64,000 bases of DNA from Planctomycetia bacterium (lineage in GTDB: Bacteria > Planctomycetota > Phycisphaerae > Phycisphaerales > SM1A02). The stretch lies in assembly GCA_005787685.1 (NCBI GenBank), contig SYAC01000059.1, positions 27,086 to 91,085 on the forward strand. The letters are read 5' to 3'. A program made the translations under genes and the position numbers. The notes under the pieces are model-generated. The model did not search any database. It saw only the letters and a list, made by a program, of their open reading frames with translations, and was not told the origin of the DNA. Every line of letters starts with the position of its first letter. The stretch's first letter is position 1. Below are positions 49,622 to 58,749 of the stretch, piece after piece.

Positions 49622-51175
49622 CTACTCCCACTCAATCGTGGCTGGTGGCTTGGTACTGATGTCGTAGACCACACGATTCACGCCGCGCACTTCGTTCACG
49701 ATGCGGCTTGACACGCGCGCCAAAACATCCCACGGCAAGCGGCAAAAGTCCGCGGTCATGAAATCGCTTGATTCCACGGCGCGAATGCCCACCACGGAGT
49801 CATAGGTTCGGCCATCGCCCATGACGCCCACGCTGCGCACCGGCAACAATACCGCAAAAACCTGGCTGGTGGTGCGGTACAAATTCGCGGCGTGAATTTC
49901 CTCCAGCAAAATAAAATCGCACTCGCGCAACAGCGCCAAGCGATCCTCGGTGACATCGCCAATAATGCGCACCGCCAGGCCGGGCCCAGGAAACGGATGG
50001 CGCCACACCAGTGCCGACGGCAAGCCCAGCACCTCACCCAGGCTGCGAACCTCGTCCTTGAATAAATCCTTCAACGGCTCCACCAATTCAAATCCCAAAT
50101 CCTCGGGAAGTCCGCCCACATTGTGGTGCAACTTGATATTGGCGGCCGTGCCCGCGTGGCTTTGCCCACTTTCAATTCGATCCGGATAGAGCGTGCCCTG
50201 CGCCAAAAATTTCACGCCGCCGCGCACCTCTTTGGCGGCGCGTTGAAAGACATCTATAAAGCGATGTCCAATGCGTCGGCGCTTTTCCTGCGGATCTTCA
50301 ATGCCCGTCAAGTCCTGCAAAAATTCCTTCCGCGCGTCCACCACTTTCAACTGCACATCAAAGTGGTGGCGAAACGCGCTCTCCACCAAGTCGCGCTCAT
50401 TCTTGCGCAGCAATCCATTGTCCACAAAAATACAGGTCATTTGACCTGGCACCGCGCGCGCGATCAACGCCGCAGCCACGGCGCTGTCCACGCCACCAGA
50501 AAGCCCGCAAATAACCCGGTCTTTGCCCACCTGCTGGCGCACACGCGCCACCTCCTCCTCTAAAAAATCCGCCATGGCCCAACTGCCCGTGCAACCACAT
50601 ACCTGCTGCAAGAAGTTGCGCAAAATTTCCACTCCGCATGGAGTGTGCGTGACCTCGGGATGAAATTGCACGCCCCAAAATTTCTGCGTGCGATGTTTGA
50701 CTGCGGCGGCCGGACACGTGGGCGTGCTGGCGAGCATTTCAAAATCATGCGACAAGCCAGTCACTTGATCACCGTGGCTCATCCACACCGTGGCGGGCGA
50801 GGAGATGCCTTGCAATAATCCCGTGTCAACCTTCACATGCAATTTGGCGCGGCCATATTCGCGCGCGGGCGCATTGCCAACTTGGCTACCAAGCAACTGG
50901 CAACCCAACTGCATTCCGTAGCAGATGCCCAGCACCGGAACCCCCAGCTCAAACAAGCGCGGGTCGCACACTGGCGCGCCGGCGTCGGTCACGCTGGCTG
51001 GACCGCCGCTCAGGATGATTCCTTTGGGATTGTGCGCGCGCAAATTCTCAAGCGACTCGTTGGGTGCAACCAGCAAACTAAACGCCCCCGCTTCCCGCAC
51101 GCGCCGCGCGATCAGTTGCGAGTATTGACTTCCAAAGTCAAGAACAAGAATGGTGTCTTTTGCCTGCAGTGTCAT
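49622..51175 (-). CDS. guaA: GMP synthase (glutamine-hydrolysing)
   Basis: Converts XMP to GMP. The 517 residues have an N-terminal class I amidotransferase ([20 protein letters not shown], catalytic Cys in [25 protein letters not shown]) and the ATP-pyrophosphatase domain ([17 protein letters not shown]), then [16 protein letters not shown] [20 protein letters not shown] and [19 protein letters not shown]. The C-terminus [10 protein letters not shown] is that of GuaA. 61 bases separate it from the downstream metallophosphoesterase. Divergent from the small HEAT lipoprotein gene. Confidence 0.96.
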   Translation of the reverse strand: MTLQAKDTILVLDFGSQYSQLIARRVREAGAFSLLVAPNESLENLRAHNPKGIILSGGPASVTDAGAPVCDPRLFELGVPVLGICYGMQLGCQLLGSQVGNAPAREYGRAKLHVKVDTGLLQGISSPATVWMSHGDQVTGLSHDFEMLASTPTCPAAAVKHRTQKFWGVQFHPEVTHTPCGVEILRNFLQQVCGCTGSWAMADFLEEEVARVRQQVGKDRVICGLSGGVDSAVAAALIARAVPGQMTCIFVDNGLLRKNERDLVESAFRHHFDVQLKVVDARKEFLQDLTGIEDPQEKRRRIGHRFIDVFQRAAKEVRGGVKFLAQGTLYPDRIESGQSHAGTAANIKLHHNVGGLPEDLGFELVEPLKDLFKDEVRSLGEVLGLPSALVWRHPFPGPGLAVRIIGDVTEDRLALLRECDFILLEEIHAANLYRTTSQVFAVLLPVRSVGVMGDGRTYDSVVGIRAVESSDFMTADFCRLPWDVLARVSSRIVNEVRGVNRVVYDISTKPPATIEWE

Positions 51176-51232
51176 TTCAACGTGCGCCTTTAATTTGTAC
51201 TTTTGAACTTTCTATTTCCGTGCTTCAAGGTC

Positions 51233-51253
51233 CATATTGCAATCGCCAATATG
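51233..51253. repeat. inverted repeat in the guaA upstream region
   Basis: CATATTG-CAATCGC-CAATATG is a perfect 7-bp inverted repeat 57 bases ahead of guaA, in the 162-base region it shares with a divergent lipoprotein gene. It could be an operator. Confidence 0.35.
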
Positions 51254-51337
51254 CCCGTTCATTCCACAGGTCACTCATGGTACAACTCTCACTATGAATC
51301 GTCTTGAGAATGAAAAAGCGTCTTTGCCAGCCCGCCA

Positions 51338-51724
51338 ATGAACCCATCTTTGAAAACAACCGCCTGCCTGCATTTCTTCACACGCAACTCGCCCAAGGCG
51401 GTCCTGCTGAGCGTGGCACTATTGGGCGCATGTGACTCCATTGATTCTGGCACGCAATTGCAAAGCCCCGACCCCAATACGCGCATGGATGCGGTGCTCA
51501 AAGCTGGCAACAGTGGCAACGAACAAACTGTTCCACAAATCCTGCCCGCACTGCAAAGCGAGGACCCCTTGGTTCGATGGGCCGCTCAACAGTCGCTCCA
51601 AAAACTGACCGGCACAACGCTTGGATATGGATGGAGCGATAATCCCAAAAGCCGCGCCGCAGCCACGCAAAAGTGGGTTGCTTGGTGTAAAGATAAAAAT
51701 CTCTTAATTTCAAACGCCTCTTGA
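51338..51724 (+). CDS. small HEAT-repeat lipoprotein
   Basis: A 128-residue protein. The start (NSPKAVLLSVALLGACDSID) is a signal peptide with a canonical lipobox LGAC, so it is probably lipid-anchored. The remainder has one HEAT/PBS-type unit and a half (TVPQILPALQSEDPLVRWAAQQSLQKLTG). The ending AAATQKWVAWCKDK is reminiscent of planctomycete HEAT lipoproteins, and the larger one at 9561 has the similar LRLLTDQDFA...WLSWYRANK layout. Function unknown. Confidence 0.7.
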   Translation: MNPSLKTTACLHFFTRNSPKAVLLSVALLGACDSIDSGTQLQSPDPNTRMDAVLKAGNSGNEQTVPQILPALQSEDPLVRWAAQQSLQKLTGTTLGYGWSDNPKSRAAATQKWVAWCKDKNLLISNAS

Positions 51725-51832
51725 GCGGATATTCATATTGCACATTCAATCACCCCATTCTTGGCTGACATACCATTCGCAAATCACGCCCACCTCTGCA
51801 ACCGCACAACGATTGACACCAACCAAGCACTC

Positions 51833-52294
51833 ATGAACGACCCCCATCTTCACGCACGCATTTTAAGCCGACCAGAACTCATGGCGCCAGTTCGCGCCAT
51901 GATGTGCGAACTAGCCATGCGTATTGGCATGGATGAGTCGCAATGCGGACACATTGCCCTAGCCATGGACGAGGCGCTGACAAATATAATTCGACACGGC
52001 TATCAAAATGATCCCGACAGTCATATTTGGATTTCAGTATGGGAACTGGAAAATCCCAAAGGTTTGCGCATTCAAATGGATGATCTCGCACCGCATGTGG
52101 AGTTGGAAAAACTCAAGGGCCGCGAATTGGACGACATTCGTCCTGGCGGCCTGGGTGTGCATTTAATTTATTCGCTGATGGACACCGTGCGTTTTTCCAA
52201 ACGCCCCCAGGGCGGCATGCGCCTCACCGTTGAAAAATTCCACGCCCAGGCGCTCACAGATCCAGACTTGAAATTGTCCAACCCACCGCACTAA
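51833..52294 (+). CDS. RsbW-like anti-sigma serine kinase (HATPase_c_2)
   Basis: The 153-residue protein shows the GHKL ATPase of RsbW/SpoIIAB: the N-box HIALAMDEALTNIIRHGYQN, a degenerate DLAPHVELEKLKGR, and the glycine-rich GGLGVHLIYSLMDTVRF. RsbW kinases phosphorylate a STAS partner and sequester a sigma factor. ATG at 51833 gives the usual N-terminus; a TTG at 51761 is possible. A STAS protein follows 46 bases later, which fits a partner-switch module. No sigma factor gene is adjacent. Confidence 0.85.
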   Translation: MNDPHLHARILSRPELMAPVRAMMCELAMRIGMDESQCGHIALAMDEALTNIIRHGYQNDPDSHIWISVWELENPKGLRIQMDDLAPHVELEKLKGRELDDIRPGGLGVHLIYSLMDTVRFSKRPQGGMRLTVEKFHAQALTDPDLKLSNPPH

Positions 52295-52339
52295 AGCGCG
52301 ATTGAAGTCGAGCAGATTCATGAAACTTTGACTAGAATT

Positions 52340-52693
52340 ATGTCCATGTCAGGCGCAACCCAACTTGTGGTGGAAACCGAAACCCTTCCCGATGGTGTCC
52401 TTCTTCGCCCCAAGGGAGATGTCGACATGGCTCGTTCTCCAGCGCTGCGGACCAAGTTAACCGAGTCGCTCAAAAGCAAGCCAGCTCGATTAGTGATCGA
52501 TTTGTGCGATGTTCCGTACATGGATTCCAGCGGTCTTGCCACTCTCATCGAGGCTTTACAGACCACGCGCAAAAGCGAAATTAAATTTATCGTTTGCAAT
52601 TTGTCGCCACGCGTGCGCAGCATTCTGGAAATTGCGCGCCTGACCACGGTCTTCACCGTGGTGGACAGTTGCGATCTCGCACTCAAGGCTTAA
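52340..52693 (+). CDS. STAS-domain protein (RsbV-like anti-anti-sigma factor or MlaB-like)
   Basis: A 117-residue single STAS domain. PDGVLLRPKGDVDMARSPAL opens the domain and VIDLCDVPYMDSSGLATLIE holds the phosphorylatable serine (D-S-S-G-L) used by RsbV/SpoIIAA. RsbV would be switched by the RsbW-like kinase encoded just before. MlaB is also a STAS protein and acts in the Mla lipid-transport complex. The next gene is an MlaE permease 3 bases later, so both readings are possible. ATG at 52340, with another at 52346. Confidence 0.85.
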   Translation: MSMSGATQLVVETETLPDGVLLRPKGDVDMARSPALRTKLTESLKSKPARLVIDLCDVPYMDSSGLATLIEALQTTRKSEIKFIVCNLSPRVRSILEIARLTTVFTVVDSCDLALKA

Positions 52694-52696
52694 TAC

Positions 52697-53521
52697 GTGG
52701 CTCGACTTCAGAACGCCTCATTAGCACTTCTTGATCGATGGATCTCAACCCTATTGAGTGTCTTTGAGGCCGTCGGCGGACTCACCATGCTTGCATTGAA
52801 TGTTCTTCGTTGGCTTCAGCGATCGCTGCTTTTGAGGCAAATTCGATTTGGATTTCCTGCCGCCGTCATGCAAATGAACCGCGTCGGTGTTCGCAGCATT
52901 GGAATTGTGTCGTTGGTTTCCGGCAGCATTGGAATTATTTTGGCGCTGCAAACCTCGCCCAGTCTCGACACATTTGGTCAAATCGACAAAGTCGCCAATC
53001 TCATCGCGGTCGCGGTCTTTCGTGAACTCGGTCCACTTATCGCGGCTATTGTGTTGACCGGTTTTGCTGGAGCCAGCATTGCGGCGGAGCTTGGAACCAT
53101 GGTGGTTGGCGAGGAAATCGAGGCGCTTGAGGCCATGGCGCTTGATCCCATTCGATTTCTCGTTGTGCCGCGCGTGGTCGCCACCACCGTCAGCCTTATT
53201 CTGCTGGCGGTCTTATCCGATCTCATGAGCGTGGTCATGGGCGGCGTGGCGGGCGTGTTCCTTTTGGATATTCCATATGAGCTGTATAAGCAAAACACAA
53301 TCGACCAATTAAAACTGTCCGACTTCACCACGGGCCTGCTCAAAGCCGCGGTGTTTGGACTCATTTTGGGATTGATCGCTTGCCAAAATGGCCTGCGCGT
53401 CACGGGCGGCGCGGCGGGCGTGGGCAAAGCGACCACCGCCACCGTGGTTCAAACCGTTGTCAGCGTGGTCTTGGCGGATCTTTTATTCACCGCCATCTTC
53501 TACGCGTTGGGCTGGAACTAA
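52697..53521 (+). CDS. MlaE-family ABC transporter permease
   Basis: The 274 residues hold the MlaE (YrbE) permease domain: IGIVSLVSGSIGIILALQTS, VFRELGPLIAAIVLTGFAGA, SIAAELGTMVVGEEIEALEA and DPIRFLVVPRVVATTVSLIL, followed by three more helices. In Mla systems it pairs with an ATPase (MlaF) and an MCE protein (MlaD) to move phospholipids between membranes. Neither is adjacent; the next gene is dprA on the other strand. The GTG start lies 3 bases after the STAS gene, so the two are coupled. Confidence 0.88.
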   Translation: MARLQNASLALLDRWISTLLSVFEAVGGLTMLALNVLRWLQRSLLLRQIRFGFPAAVMQMNRVGVRSIGIVSLVSGSIGIILALQTSPSLDTFGQIDKVANLIAVAVFRELGPLIAAIVLTGFAGASIAAELGTMVVGEEIEALEAMALDPIRFLVVPRVVATTVSLILLAVLSDLMSVVMGGVAGVFLLDIPYELYKQNTIDQLKLSDFTTGLLKAAVFGLILGLIACQNGLRVTGGAAGVGKATTATVVQTVVSVVLADLLFTAIFYALGWN

Positions 53522-53601
53522 CCAGCGCGGTCGTGGACACATACACCAGCGTCAAGCGGCTGGCGCCTCGATGGTGTAAGCGCATACAACAACGCTTCAA
53601 T

Positions 53602-54729
53602 TTAATTTCGTATGCGGATTCCGCTGAGTTCTAGGCGAGTCACCGCCGCCATGATTTCCGCGATTCCTAAATTTGTCTTTTGGGAAATTTGGTCGTAGTC
53701 CATTGAACGCATACTTTGAGCCGCCGCCAAAACTTGCTGCATGGCCGGCGTCATTTGCAACACTCCCGCGACCGGCTTCACTTCATGCAATACTTCTGCC
53801 CCGATATGCGTGCGCGCCGCCATTGCGCCCGCCACCAACATGGAGCTTGATCTCAACTGCTGCGAGACATCCGCGACATTGGTCACCAACGCCGCCCACC
53901 CTTCACGGATCGCACGGTGACACCCTTCGCTTGATGGTGAATCAATTCTGCCGGGAACCGCCATGACCTCGCGCCCATGGCTTTCCGCCGCCAGTCGACC
54001 CGTGATCAGCGCGCCTGAATTCAGACGCGCCTCTATGAGAAGCGTTCCCAAACTCAGCGCGCTGATGATGCGATTACGCCTAGGAAAAAGTCCGCCCTCA
54101 CTTGGGTGATAGGTTGGAAACTCGCTGCACAACACTCCGCCAGCCGCCACAACCGACTTAAATAGCGGCGCGTGTTCTGGGGGATACGCGCGGCCAACCC
54201 CGCCCGCGAGCACCACCACCGTGCGCCCGTGATGACGAAGGGCCGAGCGATGGGCGGCGGCGTCAATTCCACGGGCCCCGCCAGAAACAATGGTAAACCC
54301 CTGTTCCGCAAGCCAGCCAGCGAATCGGTCAGCCTGCTCCATTCCATAGGCGGTGCAAATGCGGCTGCCCACAACCGCCACCGAAAAACGATCCGCCTCT
54401 TGAAACGCACCGCGCACCCACAACGCCAACGGCTCCGGCGTGGCGGTCTTTAATAGTTCGGGCCAATCCGCATCACCAGGCAACATTCCGCACACGGATT
54501 CGCGCTCCATTTCCTCAAATTCACGATGCACATTCACAGCGTCCATGTTGCGGCGCACCTCATCGGCGCGGCGGCGCAGAACTTGCGATAAATCGGCAAC
54601 TGAGGCCGCCAACACTTGCGACGGACCACCAAATGCCTCAAGCAAATTGCGTCCTTCAATAGGACCAATTCCACGAGTCATAGCCAACTTCCAATGATCA
54701 TGCGGAATATTTTTTGGAGTCCGAGGCAT
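53602..54729 (-). CDS. dprA: DNA processing protein DprA
   Basis: Loads RecA on incoming single-stranded DNA during transformation. The 375 residues include the SAM-like N-terminus (TRGIGPIEGRNLLEAFGGPS), the Rossmann domain (VAVVGSRICTAYGMEQADRF, TIVSGGARGIDAAAHRSAL, VVLAGGVGRAYPPEH, FPRRNRIISALSLGTLLIEA, MAVPGRIDSPSSEGCHRAI) and the C-terminal DML1-like winged helix (MRSMDYDQISQKTNLGIAEI). With the ComEA-like protein at 33649 it suggests natural competence. Confidence 0.94.
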   Translation of the reverse strand: MPRTPKNIPHDHWKLAMTRGIGPIEGRNLLEAFGGPSQVLAASVADLSQVLRRRADEVRRNMDAVNVHREFEEMERESVCGMLPGDADWPELLKTATPEPLALWVRGAFQEADRFSVAVVGSRICTAYGMEQADRFAGWLAEQGFTIVSGGARGIDAAAHRSALRHHGRTVVVLAGGVGRAYPPEHAPLFKSVVAAGGVLCSEFPTYHPSEGGLFPRRNRIISALSLGTLLIEARLNSGALITGRLAAESHGREVMAVPGRIDSPSSEGCHRAIREGWAALVTNVADVSQQLRSSSMLVAGAMAARTHIGAEVLHEVKPVAGVLQMTPAMQQVLAAAQSMRSMDYDQISQKTNLGIAEIMAAVTRLELSGIRIRN

Positions 54730-54796
54730 GCCCCCACGCTATGACAGATCCGCCGCGATTGAACAATCGCCACCAAATTTCCGCAAAAAGAATTAT

Positions 54797-55723
54797 TTAA
54801 TCAGCGGCGTGTGGCCACAGTTCTTCGCTCTCGCCGCCGGCGGTAGATTCAGAATTGCCCGCGATCGAGTTGGCGCTTTCCGCTGGCGATACCAACATGT
54901 AAGGCTGCTCATTCGCGTCTTCATTCCAGACCCATTTGCCGTCCGCCATTTCGTCATGTATTTCCATGATTGATTCGGCAGCGAACTGCGAGGATGAATG
55001 ACCCGCGACTTCTCCCGCGACTTGTTCAGCCAAGCCAGTTTGCTCGGCGACGACTGTTTCGCTCAGGAAATCTGTCGGCATTTCCAAAGGCATTTCAAAT
55101 TCATCATCAGACGAAATGCGTCCATCGGGTGGCTGGTCCGCGTCTGCCTGCAGCGCGATTTCCAAAGGCGCATCGCCCGCGTTCGTTGAGGCCTTTTGCG
55201 CCTGCTCCAACCATTGCACCTCTTGCGCGGTGGGAACAAATCGCGTCGAAGGCGTCAGCGGAATTCCCGTTGTCAAACCAATAAACACAATCAGCGCGCC
55301 GCCACCCATGAGCCATAATCTTCGTTGCCCCGAAGCCAAGCGCGTAAGCAATGTGTCAGGCACCAAACTTAGCTCGAACGCCTCGGGCGGAACCGTGGCT
55401 TCAATCCAATCGCTGACCGTGTGCTCAATGCTGGTCGCCATCAAGACCGGCTCCTCACCTTTGGGCATTAAATTCAACTGGCTTGCGGCAAGTCTGGTCA
55501 GTAACGATGGGTCTTGCGCTTTCAACTCCACCAGAAATTGCGTGTAGGCACCCATTCTTTTCTGATTGACTATTTCCTCGTGCTCTAATTTCGCTAACTG
55601 CTCTTGTAAAATGGCCACATCCTGCTGCGCGGGAAGCAACGCACTCACCACCATGATGGTGAGTCCTGCCACCGTGAAGAGCCAACCAGGATCAAATCGA
55701 AAAAGTGGACGCAAGGCGGACAT
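54797..55723 (-). CDS. unknown two-TM membrane protein with acidic C-terminal tail
   Basis: About 308 residues. A first membrane helix lies near residues 14-32 (WLFTVAGLTIMVVSALL), followed by a helical, probably coiled-coil part (QQDVAILQEQLAKLEHEEIV). A second helix (LWLMGGGALIVFIGLTTGIP) comes near residue 150. The last 150 residues are acidic and probably unstructured. No family recognised. ATG at 55723 is preferred as AGGAAG lies 5 bases upstream; 55741 is an alternative. A gap of about 67 bases separates it from dprA. Confidence 0.6.
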   Translation of the reverse strand: MSALRPLFRFDPGWLFTVAGLTIMVVSALLPAQQDVAILQEQLAKLEHEEIVNQKRMGAYTQFLVELKAQDPSLLTRLAASQLNLMPKGEEPVLMATSIEHTVSDWIEATVPPEAFELSLVPDTLLTRLASGQRRLWLMGGGALIVFIGLTTGIPLTPSTRFVPTAQEVQWLEQAQKASTNAGDAPLEIALQADADQPPDGRISSDDEFEMPLEMPTDFLSETVVAEQTGLAEQVAGEVAGHSSSQFAAESIMEIHDEMADGKWVWNEDANEQPYMLVSPAESANSIAGNSESTAGGESEELWPHAAD

Positions 55724-55823
55724 GAGGCTTCCTATCGGCATTTCATGGGGAACTTCCTTGGAAATTGCCCGCACAATTACCCCGCTTTCGGGCCGCCGCC
55801 GCCAACCCGCCCAAATCGAGGCG

Positions 55824-56792
55824 CTAGGCCAAGTCCGGAAAAATCTTGCGCACAGCGCCAACCAAATCTTTCACATGGGAGATGCTCTCGTCCATCAGTT
55901 TGCGCTCATCGCCCACCAAGTCAACTTCAACAATTTTCTCCATGCCTTTGCTTCCAATGACGCATGGCACGCCCACAAAGTAGCCCGCGCCCTTGTGTCC
56001 CTTGGCAACACCGTAGGCATCTTCGCAATACGCGGCGCAAGGCAGAATTCGCTTCTTGTCTTTAATAATGGCCTCCACCATTTGCACGGTGCCACTCGCT
56101 GGCGCGTAATACGCGCTGGTTCCCATGAGTTGCACAATTTCACCGCCGCCAACTTTGGCGCGCTGCATGCACTTGTTTACAACCTCATCGGACAACAACA
56201 TTGAAATCGGAATGCCGTGCACGCTGGTGAAGCGCGGCAGCGGAACCATGTCGTCGCCGTGGCCACCAAGCAACAATGCCTGAATATCTTCCACGCTGCA
56301 ACCCAGTTCCATGGCTAGAAAGCAGCGAAATCGTGCAACATCTAAGCAACCCGCTTGGCCAAGAATGCGGTGCGTGGGAAAGCCGGTGGTCTTCCAGGCG
56401 GTGTACACCATGGCGTCCAGCGGATTGCTGACCACAATCACCACCGAGTTGGGCGCGTTCTTTGCAACTTGCTCCGACACGCTACGCACAATCTTCACAT
56501 TGGTCGTTATCAAGTCGTCACGGCTCATGCCGGGCTTGCGTGGCAACCCCGCCGTGATCACAACCACATCACTATTGGCGATGTCTTTGTAATCGCTCGA
56601 GCCAATGACGGAACTGTCAAAGCGTTCAATGGGCGCGCATTGCATCAAGTCCAAGGCCTTGCCCTTGGCCACGCCTTCGCGCTCGGGAATATCCAGCAAC
56701 ACAATGTCGCCAAGTTCTTTGGCGGCGGCCCAATGCGCGCAAGTGGCTCCAACATTTCCAGCACCAATAATCGATATTTTCGCTCGTCGCAT
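55824..56792 (-). CDS. mdh: malate dehydrogenase
   Basis: TCA-cycle enzyme oxidising malate with NAD. The 322 residues are of the LDH-like type 3 family: ISIIGAGNVGATCAHWAA, VVVITAGLPRKPGMSRDDLI with substrate-binding arginines, VVIVVSNPLDAMVYTAWKTT, GQAGCLDVARFRCFLA and the catalytic His in LLLGGHGDDMVPLPRF. AAAGGA lies 8 bases ahead of the ATG. The -10 region matches that of the flippase gene over 15 bases. Downstream gene (two-TM protein) starts about 100 bases after the stop. Confidence 0.95.
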   Translation of the reverse strand: MRRAKISIIGAGNVGATCAHWAAAKELGDIVLLDIPEREGVAKGKALDLMQCAPIERFDSSVIGSSDYKDIANSDVVVITAGLPRKPGMSRDDLITTNVKIVRSVSEQVAKNAPNSVVIVVSNPLDAMVYTAWKTTGFPTHRILGQAGCLDVARFRCFLAMELGCSVEDIQALLLGGHGDDMVPLPRFTSVHGIPISMLLSDEVVNKCMQRAKVGGGEIVQLMGTSAYYAPASGTVQMVEAIIKDKKRILPCAAYCEDAYGVAKGHKGAGYFVGVPCVIGSKGMEKIVEVDLVGDERKLMDESISHVKDLVGAVRKIFPDLA

Positions 56793-56828
56793 GTAATGAT
56801 TCCTTTTATTGCCGCGATTGCGGGCTGC

Positions 56829-56843
56829 AAATTATACAGACTT
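56829..56843 (-). promoter_or_regulatory. mdh promoter -10 region
   Basis: On the minus strand AAGTCTGTATAATTT places a consensus TATAAT (56836-56831) about 38 bases before the mdh start. There is no recognisable -35 at 17 bases. The same 15 bases occur at 42674-42688 ahead of the flippase gene. Confidence 0.6.
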
Positions 56844-56862
56844 CTGGCGACACGAAACGACA

Positions 56863-56889
56863 GCGACCGCCCCATAATGGGACGGTCGC
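56863..56889 (-). terminator. hairpin just downstream of tRNA-Ile
   Basis: On the minus strand GCGACCG-T-CCCA-TTA-TGGG-G-CGGTCGC forms a 12-bp stem with one U-G pair, starting 6 bases after the tRNA 3' end. No strong T-run follows (TGTCGTTTCG), so it may be a terminator or a processing signal. Confidence 0.55.
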
Positions 56890-56895
56890 GATCAA

Positions 56896-56969
56896 TGCGC
56901 CAGAATGGACTCGAACCATCGACCTCGCCCTTATCAGGGGCGTGCTCTAGCCAGCTGAGCTACTGGCGC
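56896..56969 (-). tRNA. tRNA-Ile (anticodon GAT)
   Basis: Acceptor stem GCGCCAG pairs with CTGGCGC, with discriminator A. The anticodon arm CGCCC-CTGATAA-GGGCG gives GAT (Ile, AUC/AUU). D arm GCTC-AGCTGGCTA-GAGC and T arm with GGTTCGAGTCC are normal. Not part of an rRNA spacer here, where tRNA-Ile(GAT) is often found. CCA not encoded. Confidence 0.95.
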
Positions 56970-57187
56970 AAGGCGAAGAAGTATAACCAAATTGCCTGTT
57001 TCTGCTTCGCTTGTAATCAGAAGCGCCGCCGCGTGGCGCCCCCAGTAATGTGCGCGATCATTTGCATGCAATCAAGCAAGCATGTCGGATCATTTCACTT
57101 TTCATACCAGGCCCCCACAGAACGACAGCGCAGCCCAGCGGCTGGCTCGCATGCGGAAGTGTCCGCGGAGACGCGGAAGCGCGTGTT

Positions 57188-57646
57188 TTATTTTTTCGCT
57201 GGCGTCAATGTGGCCTTGCCAGCGTTATCCACCTTCACGGCGGAACCAGTGCTTTGAATGTGGCGGCTTGGATACCAACCCCACTCGGGTCTGTCGTGTG
57301 GACCGAAGAATTCAAATTCTTGACTACGCATGACCTGTTGATTTAAATCTGTCCGCGCTTGATACACAACTTTTTGCTCCTTGGCGCGAACTGCGATCGC
57401 AGAGTTGCCAAGATTCACCTCAAGCGTGCGTTCAACCTGCGTTCGTTGTATGCGCAACTGTTCAGGGGTGAGCTTGCCATCATGCGCGTGTTGAACCAGT
57501 TGTTCAATTGAAATGGTGGACTGCTCCAACAACTTTTTTTGGCTATCCACACCACTGGCCAATACGGATGTCGTCAAAGCCAACGCCGCGCATGCTTGCG
57601 CCAACGGTATGTGCAGCCATGAAATTGCGGACCGATTATTGTGCAT
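57188..57646 (-). CDS. small exported hypothetical protein
   Basis: A 152-residue protein starting with a likely signal peptide (LHIPLAQACAALALTTSVLAS). The mature part is helical (QKKLLEQSTISIEQLVQHAH, KLTPEQLRIQRTQVERTLE) and ends with KVDNAGKATLTPAKK. No known family. AGGAGAG 5 bases ahead of the ATG at 57646 supports it as a real gene. On its 3' side TCCGCG-GAGA-CGCGGA (57162-57177) could form a small hairpin. Confidence 0.65.
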   Translation of the reverse strand: MHNNRSAISWLHIPLAQACAALALTTSVLASGVDSQKKLLEQSTISIEQLVQHAHDGKLTPEQLRIQRTQVERTLEVNLGNSAIAVRAKEQKVVYQARTDLNQQVMRSQEFEFFGPHDRPEWGWYPSRHIQSTGSAVKVDNAGKATLTPAKK

Positions 57647-57774
57647 TCACGCTCTCCTATGCATTCACATTTCAACATACGACCAACCTCGGTTCATATG
57701 TAAAAAATATGGAAATTTTCCTAAAAATCAATACAAATAAAAACTTATGTGCCTCTGGCAATGGGTGTGACCAT

Positions 57775-58749
57775 TCAACCGGCTCGAAACGACCCCACGA
57801 CCGATTCCAACATGTCGCGCAAACTGGAAATACCCGCTTGCATTTCACCATTGGTCACCACCACCAAGGTCCCCCCGCGCTCACGCAAAACACGCAATGC
57901 TTCCGCCACACGAGTTCCCTGGTCCAGTTCGATCGCCGATCGAGCCAAGTCACGAAGCGACTTTTCTGGCGTGACCAAGATATCCATGGCCGACACCACG
58001 CCCACGCAATGTTGATTGGCGTCAACCAAGGGATAGGTCGAATGATTTGAATTTCGCAGCATCGCATGCAGATCGACAAGTGAACATTCCTCGCGCAAAA
58101 TAACGGCGTCATTCCAAGGCGTCATCACATCCAGTAAAGTGATTTCACTGAGTTGCATGACACGGTCCGCCATGGCGACTTGTCGCTCACCAATTGCGCT
58201 GGCACTTTCACGAAATAGCTCCAAAAATCGCTGGCGCGCGTCAAGAGCCACGCTGGCGCCAAGGCCTGCGCGCTTCACGATCAAGGATCCCATCCATGTG
58301 ATCAACGGCACTATTCCAACCGCCGTGAATGCAATGCGAAACAGTCGAAGAAATCCAACGCAGCGGTAACTCCATTGGTCCGTGTGCACGCGGAACAATT
58401 CCTTTGGCAACGTTTCACCAAAAATAAAGATCAAGGGCAAAAGCAAGCACGTATTCAGCACGATGCCCTCCAACGGCGAGAAGCCCGCGCCATCCAATAG
58501 GTTTGCTATGGCTATGGAACCCAAATCATGCGCGCAGGCGTTGCCAATCAGAAGTGTGGCCAACATTCGATTTGGAAATCGAATTTCCTCAAGCAATCGC
58601 GTGGCCGCCTTGCGCGCTCGACCCACTTCAATGGCCAGACGAATGCGATTCAGGGAATAGATTCCCGTTTCAATTCCAGAGAACAATGCCGACAACAACA
58701 ATGCTGTCAACAACAAACCCACATAGGTCAGGCCATGCTGCACATTCAC
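57775..58749 (-). CDS. CNNM/CorC-type transporter with CBS pair (short form)
   Basis: A 324-residue protein with a DUF21/CNNM membrane domain (LLSALFSGIETGIYSLNRIR, FIFGETLPKELFRVHTD) and a cytoplasmic CBS pair (LLDVMTPWNDAVILREECSL, VVSAMDILVTPEKSLRDLA). The C-terminal CorC_HlyC domain is absent. CNNM proteins are linked to Mg2+ (or Co2+) export. The GTG start at 58749 overlaps the stop of the next, longer CNNM gene (GTGA), so both are coupled and may form a heterodimer. Confidence 0.85.
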   Translation of the reverse strand: MNVQHGLTYVGLLLTALLLSALFSGIETGIYSLNRIRLAIEVGRARKAATRLLEEIRFPNRMLATLLIGNACAHDLGSIAIANLLDGAGFSPLEGIVLNTCLLLPLIFIFGETLPKELFRVHTDQWSYRCVGFLRLFRIAFTAVGIVPLITWMGSLIVKRAGLGASVALDARQRFLELFRESASAIGERQVAMADRVMQLSEITLLDVMTPWNDAVILREECSLVDLHAMLRNSNHSTYPLVDANQHCVGVVSAMDILVTPEKSLRDLARSAIELDQGTRVAEALRVLRERGGTLVVVTNGEMQAGISSLRDMLESVVGSFRAG

